Below the pieces are notes generated by a model. It was not told where the DNA came from. It did no database searches and saw only the letters and a program-made list of their open reading frames with translations. A stretch of DNA of 36,607 nucleotides from Deltaproteobacteria bacterium (GTDB lineage: Bacteria; Myxococcota_C; UBA6777). Positions 15,898 to 22,441 of the stretch are shown here, in pieces. The stretch spans positions 1 to 36,607 of the forward strand of contig PCBK01000030.1 in NCBI GenBank assembly GCA_002731275.1. The letters run 5' to 3'. Made by a program: the position numbers and the translations under genes. Every line of letters starts with the position of its first letter. The first letter of the stretch is position 1.

Positions 15898-18801
15898 ATG
15901 CTATTAAAACGATATCTTTGTGCACTTCTATTTGTCATCACAACACAATGTGTATACCCAATGCAACCTGCACATGCACAAGCATCTCTGCTCAAAATGT
16001 TCCTCATGGACATGGGCAAAGGAGGCACCTTCCAGTCCGCGGAGCAGAAGAAACGCACAGCCTTGCAAGAACGACTCTCACAGCTGCGTGCTGAGAGCGA
16101 ATTGGAGTTGAAACAAAGAGCCTCCCTTGAACAATCTCTTCAACAGGAGATCCGTTACTATCGAAAACAAGCCTTGGGATATCGCACACAAGCCCGCCGG
16201 GCAAAGCACTCCACGAACAAACAACTTATGTACCACCGCTTGGGTCGTGTCGCCGACACATGTGTGGATCTATTGATGGGGTTACAAGTCGCGCGTAGCT
16301 CACGTGAGCAAAGTCGTAGAAAGTTACAAGGGGTCCTCGAGAGCTATCTCGAAACGCTCAACCAAATGAGGAAATTGCTACAAACACGTTATCCACCCTC
16401 GCAAATTATTTCACTGCGACAACACACCGACAAACTTCAAAAACAAAAGAAGACACTCGACTCGCAGGCCAAACAAGATGAACAGACTCTACAAAAGAGC
16501 AGAGAGAGCCTGGAGAAAGCGCAGAGAACATTTAGTACACTGCGTCGTGTCCTTATGCGCAACGAGCAAGGACAGACCACTTCTCGACCGACTTCACAGC
16601 CGACAAAACACCATCTGCTCGACTTTCGATATAAGATCCTGCAGTTCCACAAGGCGAGATTAAGGGTCAGGCTGTACGAATTACGGCATAAAGACGAAAA
16701 GTTGGAATTTGAGAGCTATCAACTTCAACAAGCACAACTACAAGATATGCTCAAAAAAATGCTCGCATGGTCCAAACGAATTTCCAGGCAAGCCGAAGGA
16801 GGTCTCCTCTACAGAAAGTGGCCAAAGTGGTTTGGCAATAGTGCGTATCAACCAAAGACGTCTCTTATCCAGGCGCTTGCGCTCAAGAAACAATCGAGTG
16901 GTCTGCAGCGAGCTAGCACCAAGTGGTCCGTTGGATTTTGGCTCATTATCATCGTCAGCTTGCTCGTGTCTTTGTTCTTTGTCGTCTGGTTTGTCTTCTT
17001 TTTGGGGCGACTACAAGGGCATGTCACTGATGAAGCGCCACCATGGATGCGCCCTCTACACTTCCTCCTCTATATTCTGAAAGGCACCCTTCCCTGGTTT
17101 TACGTCTGCTTAATCCTGACTGCGCTGCTGTTTCTCAGTCAATCATCGGCCAAACAGCGAGATGTGTGGCTGGGACTGCTCACCTGGATCTTGCTCATGC
17201 GAAGTCTCTGGTTAGCCATTGGCATGATGTTCTCAAAATCACAAAACGAGCGCATCTTTCAAGAGATCGCAGAGCATCGAGTCACGGTTTTCCGCCGAAC
17301 CCTTCGCGTGCTGGTGTTGCTTTGGTGTATTCCCTTTGCGCTTGTCCAACCCTTCGGTCAGAGCCCTGCCTTGTTGCCATACCCGATGTGGTTCTTCGGT
17401 GTACAATGGTTACTCACGCTCGTTCTCTGGGGCGTCTTGTGCATCAGAAAAGACGATCTTATCCAAATGCTTCCGCGAGAGAATACGCTCCAAAGGGTCT
17501 TGATTTTACTAATGTACTATCTTTACCCAATATTTGCGTTGTTGCCCTTTATCAGCTTTGGCTTGTACTGTGCGGGGTATCAAAATCTCTCACAATTCAT
17601 TCTATCCAACATCTTTTGGACCCTCGTGCTTTGGCTCACCATCGGCTGGGTTATGGAGTGTATTCAGGACTTCTTTGAGACATTACGTGGTGCGTCACAG
17701 GTCCAGGCTCCTCCGACACCAGAGCTTCCAGCTGCCGATGTCGATATCGACGAAAAGCACGCCGCCTCGACACCTGCTCCTACCATATTGGTCGAGAGTA
17801 GACTTCCGACACAGCTCAAGAGTTGGCTCACTTTTGTCAACACACTTCATTTACTGACCTATTTGTTGCTGTGGATCTCAGTGGTCGGTTTACTCTTGGA
17901 GATATGGGACGTACCGGGCGGCTTTTTGGCGTTGTGGTACATGATGCAAACATCTCTTTTCCAGGTACAAAATACGCACATCACGTTGTGGTCACTCGTG
18001 CGCATGTCCCTCACAGTAGGCATCGCGATCTGGCTGACAAGGTGGGCGCCCATCATCCTGGACAATACGATCTACGCGACCTTTGAGGTGAGTGAACCAG
18101 TCCAGTATGCGACAAATACACTCATCACCTATACATTTATCCTCGCCGGACTCTTGGTTGGGTTTCAGTGGATGGGTGTTGGACTCGGAGGTGTCTTCCT
18201 GGCACTCGGTATCATCGGATTGAGCATTGGCTTTGGGTTGAGGAATATCGCCAATCACTTCCTCTCCAGCCTGATTATCATCTACGGTCGCCCGTTTGTC
18301 GTTGGTGACTTCATTCAGGTTGGTCCATTAGAAGGACGTGTACGTGAAATCACAGCGCGCTCGACATTGATTGAGACTCCTAACAAACGTATTTTGATGA
18401 TTCCAAACGCGAACTTACTCAACGACAAGATCATCAACTGGACCAAAAAATATCCATACGTCCGAGCACGTGTCGACATTTATGTCTCTTACAAAAGTGA
18501 TATGGAGAAAGTTGAGAGTGTTCTCTCGGAGATCGCACAAGCGAACAAAGGTGTGCTCCCGACCCCCGGTCCCAAGGTCAGATTGCGAAACCTCGACACC
18601 AACCACATGCAATACGGACTGACGGTGAGTGTGTCAGATCCCATCGTGCGCTTTCGTATTCTCAGCGAGCTGCGTAAGGAAGCGGTGCGACGATTCGCCG
18701 AAGAAGGTATTGAGCTCGCGATGCCAGAACGCCGACTGCACATTGCCTCTGAAGACACCCTCCCCCTCGCAAAGGAAGCACCTCTCGTCATCGATGAGTA
18801 A
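15898..18801 (+). CDS. Large MscS-family mechanosensitive channel (MscK-like layout), copy 1
   Basis: A 967-residue protein. A signal peptide (1-27, ending PAHA) leads into a periplasmic coiled-coil region (about 40-330) with a Ser/Thr/Pro linker near 225. About ten membrane helices follow from residue 341. The last holds the MscS pore signature (GGVFLALGIIGLSIGFGL, then RNIANHFLSSLII), followed by the beta domain (GRPFVVGDFIQVG) and the cytosolic alpha/beta domain. Such channels open on membrane tension and release solutes during hypo-osmotic shock; large versions resemble MscK/MscM. TGGAG lies 8 nt before ATG 15898. It is paralogous to the protein at 22442-25432 but diverged. It converges with the sigma-54 activator gene, 20 bp away. 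Confidence 0.93.
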   Translation: MLLKRYLCALLFVITTQCVYPMQPAHAQASLLKMFLMDMGKGGTFQSAEQKKRTALQERLSQLRAESELELKQRASLEQSLQQEIRYYRKQALGYRTQARRAKHSTNKQLMYHRLGRVADTCVDLLMGLQVARSSREQSRRKLQGVLESYLETLNQMRKLLQTRYPPSQIISLRQHTDKLQKQKKTLDSQAKQDEQTLQKSRESLEKAQRTFSTLRRVLMRNEQGQTTSRPTSQPTKHHLLDFRYKILQFHKARLRVRLYELRHKDEKLEFESYQLQQAQLQDMLKKMLAWSKRISRQAEGGLLYRKWPKWFGNSAYQPKTSLIQALALKKQSSGLQRASTKWSVGFWLIIIVSLLVSLFFVVWFVFFLGRLQGHVTDEAPPWMRPLHFLLYILKGTLPWFYVCLILTALLFLSQSSAKQRDVWLGLLTWILLMRSLWLAIGMMFSKSQNERIFQEIAEHRVTVFRRTLRVLVLLWCIPFALVQPFGQSPALLPYPMWFFGVQWLLTLVLWGVLCIRKDDLIQMLPRENTLQRVLILLMYYLYPIFALLPFISFGLYCAGYQNLSQFILSNIFWTLVLWLTIGWVMECIQDFFETLRGASQVQAPPTPELPAADVDIDEKHAASTPAPTILVESRLPTQLKSWLTFVNTLHLLTYLLLWISVVGLLLEIWDVPGGFLALWYMMQTSLFQVQNTHITLWSLVRMSLTVGIAIWLTRWAPIILDNTIYATFEVSEPVQYATNTLITYTFILAGLLVGFQWMGVGLGGVFLALGIIGLSIGFGLRNIANHFLSSLIIIYGRPFVVGDFIQVGPLEGRVREITARSTLIETPNKRILMIPNANLLNDKIINWTKKYPYVRARVDIYVSYKSDMEKVESVLSEIAQANKGVLPTPGPKVRLRNLDTNHMQYGLTVSVSDPIVRFRILSELRKEAVRRFAEEGIELAMPERRLHIASEDTLPLAKEAPLVIDE

Positions 18802-18821
18802 GGCTGTCGGATGGAAAAAAG

Positions 18822-20336
18822 CTAAATCCCGTACCGCTTTCTCTTTCTCCAAAGTGTTGCGCGGCTCATGCCAAGGGTTTCGGCTGCTTGGCCGACATGA
18901 CCATGTGAGTCTTCCAGCGCGCTCCGGATCAACTCTTTCTCCTCTTCGCTTGTCCCCTTTGCCTTTGCTTTCTTTTTGCTCGCCTTTGGTTGGTAAAACA
19001 GATAATCGGGCAACGCATCCACCTTCAAGACAGTGTTCCTCCCCACAGCGAATGCATACTCCATCGTGTTCTTAAGCTCACGAATGTTGCCAGGCCACTT
19101 GTAACCGATGAGCGCGATCATCGCATCGGACTCGATCTCTTCGATATAATGACCGTGTCTTTCGTTGAAGTTTTGGACGAAGTGCCAGATCAGCAGTTCG
19201 ACATCTTCTTTGCGCTCTCTAAGTGGAGGTAACTCAATAGGCACAACACGCAATCGATACATCAAATCTTCGCGAAACTGCCCCTGCGCGACCTTGTCCT
19301 GCAAAGACTGAAAAGACGCGGAGACAATGCGAATATCAACTTTAATGGGAGTATTGGAACCGACAGGGATCACCTCTTTCTCTTCGAGAACACGCAGCAA
19401 CTTGGATTGAAGCGCCAGAGGAACTTCTGCGATCTCGTCGAGAAAAATCGTCCCCTTGTCAGCCTGCTGAAAGAGCCCAACTCGCTTGGCGACAGCTCCA
19501 GTGAAGGCACCTTTGACGTGGCCAAAGAGTTCACTCTCAAGCAATGTCGGACTGAGCGCGGCACAATTGATCGCTACAAACGGCTGTTTTGCACGCTCGC
19601 TGTTACGATGAATCGCCCGCGCGACCAACTCCTTCCCTGTCCCACTCTCCCCGTGAATCAAAACTGTAGCTTCGGTCTTCGCGATGTTCTCAATAATACG
19701 AAAGACCTTCTTCATTTTCGCGTCACGCGACAGCATCGCATCAAACGACTCAAACTGTGTATCTTCAAAAAGATGCTGAGGGAAGGTGTGGTTGGGCACC
19801 TGACGAGCTTGTGTCGGGGGGACCTCCACGACCTCTGCTTCTTGTGTAGAGAACACCTCTTGCGAAACTGTAACCTCATGAGAGCTTTCAGTTCGCTCCT
19901 GCTCGACGTGGTGTGCGATCAGACTGAGTGCTTCTTTGGCTTGCTCCACTTTGAGAGGACGATAGAGACACTCGATCCCACCCAAAAATTGTTGTTGTGC
20001 CCCATAAAACGCAACGCCTCGTGTATGAAACTCCATCGCTTGGCCACCCGCATGGTACAGCGAACGAGGGAATCTTTTCAGCGCCTTCTGCTCTTGCAAT
20101 GGGCACCCCATCATACACTCCATACAACGGATCACCTTCCGGCAATGAAACCCAACGGCGTCTTCGGGTGTGTACCCAAGAAGCTCTTGTGCATGCGTAT
20201 TCCAGAAAATAATGTTCTGTGAAGCGTCGACAACAAACAACGCAACGTCGGAGAAGAGCGGCTCAAGACCGACGAGTAAGTTTGTTATCCCGACTTCTTG
20301 TAACCACTCTTGGAACACCTCAGGGTGTGGAGTCAT
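18822..20336 (-). CDS. Sigma-54-dependent activator, PAS-AAA+-Fis
   Basis: A 504-residue enhancer-binding protein. An N-terminal PAS domain (about 20-130) contains a Cys cluster C65-x5-C71-x2-C74-x3-C78 ([11 protein letters not shown]), a pattern that could bind metal or sense redox state. After a linker, the AAA+ domain (200-425) has Walker A GESGTGKE (229-236), the sigma-54 loop GAFTGA (276-281), Walker B TIFLDEI (296-302) and the [18 protein letters not shown] segment. A Fis-type helix-turn-helix closes the protein ([20 protein letters not shown]). It has no receiver domain, so control is probably by ligand or redox at PAS. ATG 20336 has AAAGG upstream. It lies between the two operons that carry shared palindromes and sigma-54-like promoters, so it is the natural candidate regulator. 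Confidence 0.95.
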   Translation of the reverse strand: MTPHPEVFQEWLQEVGITNLLVGLEPLFSDVALFVVDASQNIIFWNTHAQELLGYTPEDAVGFHCRKVIRCMECMMGCPLQEQKALKRFPRSLYHAGGQAMEFHTRGVAFYGAQQQFLGGIECLYRPLKVEQAKEALSLIAHHVEQERTESSHEVTVSQEVFSTQEAEVVEVPPTQARQVPNHTFPQHLFEDTQFESFDAMLSRDAKMKKVFRIIENIAKTEATVLIHGESGTGKELVARAIHRNSERAKQPFVAINCAALSPTLLESELFGHVKGAFTGAVAKRVGLFQQADKGTIFLDEIAEVPLALQSKLLRVLEEKEVIPVGSNTPIKVDIRIVSASFQSLQDKVAQGQFREDLMYRLRVVPIELPPLRERKEDVELLIWHFVQNFNERHGHYIEEIESDAMIALIGYKWPGNIRELKNTMEYAFAVGRNTVLKVDALPDYLFYQPKASKKKAKAKGTSEEEKELIRSALEDSHGHVGQAAETLGMSRATLWRKRKRYGI

Positions 20337-20718
20337 TGATCTACCTTTGTCACCATGCCCCTAGCCTTCGATGAAAATCGAGGTTGGAGCCAACACGACC
20401 TGTCCGAATCGTCAAGGAGGGTAACAAAAGGAGAAACGAGGCGCAAGGGAAAAGAGGTAAAGGCTACCGCAAGGAGAAAAGAGCTGAGGAAGAAGAAACC
20501 GCACAAAAGAGGTTGTTGCTGAAGCCTAAGTGGTCCTCTCGCGAAGTAAACGCACGAATATGATATTGCATTTTTTTCCGTAGGTTCGGGCCTTGTGTCC
20601 GACCTCGATGTTGTATGTCCTTTTCGCGAGAGGACCACTTAGGCCGTCGGGGGAGTTGTCTGGAGCGATTCAAACTTCAGGGGTTTTGGGAAAAAAGGAG
20701 TTAAAGAGCTACACTGTG
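20337..20718. other. Intergenic region containing an inverted-repeat element
   Basis: No gene is seen in these 382 bp. The region holds a perfect 22-bp inverted repeat (20524-20545 and 20623-20644) around 77 bp and must also carry the promoter of the sigma-54 activator, for which no clear box pair was found. Confidence 0.5.
20524..20644. repeat. 121-bp element with perfect 22-bp inverted ends
   Basis: The left arm 20524-20545 begins GCCTAAGTGGTCC and ends TCGCGAA; the right arm 20623-20644 is its exact reverse complement. The 77-bp interior contains a T7 run and no gene. The size and perfect termini fit a miniature inverted-repeat element or an invertible segment. No target-site duplication is visible next to the arms, and no second copy was noticed in the window. 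A long-stemmed RNA processing or terminator structure is an alternative. Confidence 0.6.
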
Positions 20719-21678
20719 TTATCGACGTCGGCGTCCACCAGAGGAGCGTCTTGTTCGGGTTTGACGAGTGCGCGTCCGATACGTTCGCTTGGGTTGCGTT
20801 TTGATACGTCGATTCCATCGATTATGACGAAAGTTACTGCGCAAGCCTCGTTGGTATCCACGTCGCCATCCTCTATAGTACCCTCGACGCCACCCACCGT
20901 TGTATGTGCGCCAATATCCTTTTCGATGATAATAACGCCCCTTCACACGTCGGAAAAAGTAGCCTCGCTTCCATCCCCAAGGACGATAGCGGGTGTAGTA
21001 TGCTCCCCTGTAGTAACGAGAATATCGGGGATACATGTTGTAGTAATAGACGCCTCTGTTGTAGAAGAATCCAGTACTCCAATAACTCGTGCCCCACCAA
21101 GAGAAGGTCACCCGCCAGTGCAAACCAGCCCAGACAGATGGATACAAAAAGAATCCCATAAACGCTGGTTCAGCAGCGGGAACGACATATACATAGGTTG
21201 GATCTCTGTAGTAGAACCCAGTCCCGTCGCGTAGACTATAGTGAAGCTGGCGGGTTTTACTATCGTAGGCCTGGCTCTGATCGAAGACAAACAACAGGAG
21301 GTCTTGGCCGTTTTGAAACCCTGCTGTGTGGTTCATATCGACGTATCCGTAAATTTTCAATCGACCATGGACGCGTTGTGCGTCGACTCTGACAGGTCGA
21401 CTCATCAACGTCGCAGGATCTGCCTGTGGATTTTGGTGACGCAAAGTTGCGAAGTAGATCGCGTTGACTTCATCTTCGAACCGCTTCATCCAACCACGAA
21501 AATCATTTTGGTTGGCCGCTTTTGTATCTATAAGAGCTTGCTCAACAGCCTGCAAGTCGATACGAGGAGGTGCGACCTGGACGGGGTTCAGTGTGTCCGT
21601 TGTTTGCGCAAAGGTTGAGGTCCCCCAAGCGCATCCCATCAAAATAAAAATCATCAACCAAATCGAACGTTTTTTCAT
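20719..21678 (-). CDS. Exported protein with Tyr/Arg-rich C-terminal half
   Basis: A 319-residue protein. The N-terminal signal can be read two ways: signal peptidase I after TSTFA, or a lipobox LMGC at Cys16. Residues 30-190 look like a folded domain (RLKIYGYVDMNHTAGFQNGQ, DLLLFVFDQSQAYDSKT, RDPTYVYVVPA). From about 200 on, the chain is low complexity and very rich in Tyr, Arg, Gly and Trp (YYNMYPRYSRYYRGAYY), ending in a strongly basic tail. The family is not recognised. The tail could bind polyanions such as LPS, capsule or DNA (inference). TTAGGAGAGAG precedes ATG 21678. It follows the gene at 21699-22124 by 20 bp on the same strand, probably co-transcribed. Confidence 0.8.
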   Translation of the reverse strand: MKKRSIWLMIFILMGCAWGTSTFAQTTDTLNPVQVAPPRIDLQAVEQALIDTKAANQNDFRGWMKRFEDEVNAIYFATLRHQNPQADPATLMSRPVRVDAQRVHGRLKIYGYVDMNHTAGFQNGQDLLLFVFDQSQAYDSKTRQLHYSLRDGTGFYYRDPTYVYVVPAAEPAFMGFFLYPSVWAGLHWRVTFSWWGTSYWSTGFFYNRGVYYYNMYPRYSRYYRGAYYTRYRPWGWKRGYFFRRVKGRYYHRKGYWRTYNGGWRRGYYRGWRRGYQRGLRSNFRHNRWNRRIKTQPKRTYRTRTRQTRTRRSSGGRRRR

Positions 21679-21698
21679 AGACTCTCTCCTAAATCAGC

Positions 21699-22124
21699 CT
21701 AGTCTTTTGGCTGTGGTTTTCCACGAAGCAATTGGAGGACCTCTTTTTGGGTCCCTAGCCCAAGCTTATTTTGGGCACGAAATGCAGCAACAGAGGCGAT
21801 ACGACACGCCTGCACGTCAAAAAAATCAAAGTCATCCACATCGAGCTGGAGACCGCTTCTAACTTTTGCGTACATCGTCGCGTATTGTGTCTTCTCTTCA
21901 ACACTCATCACATCGGTCCCTTCTTCACTCTCTCTATGAAAACGAGTGACCTCATGCTTGAGTGATTCGTCCGTACGAGGTGCAAAGCCACGGTCGACAT
22001 CACTGACAGCGACCGCAGACGCGATCGCCGCACGCGCGTCGAGACCTTCAAAGTGCTCATCTTGAAGATTTGCGCCACTCTGCACCAACGCAAAGACTCT
22101 ACGATATACAAGAATATCAGTCAT
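21699..22124 (-). CDS. Hypothetical acidic protein
   Basis: A 141-residue, soluble, acidic protein without signal peptide or membrane segment; the family is not recognised. Its sequence is helical with repeated Asp/Glu (DVDDFDFFDVQ). ATG 22124 is chosen because AAGGA lies 9 nt upstream; longer in-frame starts (GTG 22163, ATG 22133) have no site or one that overlaps. It is the first gene of a two-gene minus-strand unit with the Tyr/Arg-rich exported protein. A weak sigma-54-like element (22168-22183, minus strand) lies just upstream. Confidence 0.7.
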   Translation of the reverse strand: MTDILVYRRVFALVQSGANLQDEHFEGLDARAAIASAVAVSDVDRGFAPRTDESLKHEVTRFHRESEEGTDVMSVEEKTQYATMYAKVRSGLQLDVDDFDFFDVQACRIASVAAFRAQNKLGLGTQKEVLQLLRGKPQPKD

Positions 22125-22167
22125 CAAACACATCCTTTCGTTTGTCGTTTGTGTTGTCCCCACTCTC

Positions 22168-22183
22168 TACAAAACTTATGCCA
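22168..22183 (-). promoter_or_regulatory. Weak sigma-54-like element before the 22124 operon
   Basis: On the minus strand, TGGCAT-AAGTT-TTGTA matches TGGCAC-N5-TTGCW at 9 of 11 positions but has GT instead of GC at -12. Its GG is about 103 bp from the centre of palindrome B, mirroring the plus-strand promoter at 22383-22398. Start codon 44 nt downstream. Confidence 0.35.
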
Positions 22184-22266
22184 AAAGGACCATAACTTTT
22201 TTCCCTTTTTAAATCAAGTACCCCCATCTTCTTAAAGCACCAAACGCGTTTCAATGTGACTGCTTA

Positions 22267-22303
22267 CATGTTTCATGTTTGTATCCCTGAAACATGAAAC
22301 ATG
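22267..22303. promoter_or_regulatory. Palindromic TTTCATG site B, candidate activator site
   Basis: CATGTTTCATGTTT (22267-22280) and AAACATGAAACATG (22290-22303) are perfect 14-bp inverted arms around 9 nt. The centre (22285) is 99 bp upstream of the GG of a sigma-54-like promoter on the plus strand and about 103 bp from a weaker one on the minus strand. The half-site TGTTTCATG is shared with site A (13343-13376). Confidence 0.65.
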
Positions 22304-22382
22304 CAACGACCAATCATCCCCAGTAGAACAGTGGAAAGGCCATGTGTCGAGAGAATCAGGAATCTCTGTGGACTTGAAATGT

Positions 22383-22398
22383 TGGCACATCATGTGCA
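22383..22398 (+). promoter_or_regulatory. Sigma-54 promoter before mscS2-corA
   Basis: TGGCAC-ATCAT-GTGCA matches TGGCAC-N5-TTGCW at 10 of 11 defined positions, with exact GG/GC spacing. Transcription would start near 22410, which leaves a 30-nt leader before TTG 22442 with its Shine-Dalgarno. Confidence 0.6.
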
Positions 22399-22427
22399 AG
22401 ATGGACACCTACTCAAACAGACCAAAC

Positions 22428-22432
22428 AGGAG
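22428..22432 (+). promoter_or_regulatory. Ribosome-binding site selecting TTG 22442
   Basis: AGGAG lies 9 nt before TTG 22442. The first ATG of this frame (22301) lies inside palindrome B and upstream of the proposed promoter, and would give an implausibly long signal sequence. Confidence 0.65.
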
Positions 22433-22441
22433 TCACTTGAT

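Noticed and set aside
19407-20222. Long plus-strand frame of 271 codons
   Set aside because: It lies antisense to the well-supported sigma-54 activator, lacks a ribosome-binding site and has no recognisable product.
22301-22441. ATG 22301 as start of the second MscS protein
   Set aside because: It lies inside palindrome B and upstream of the proposed promoter, has no Shine-Dalgarno, and would place about 47 extra residues before the signal peptide.
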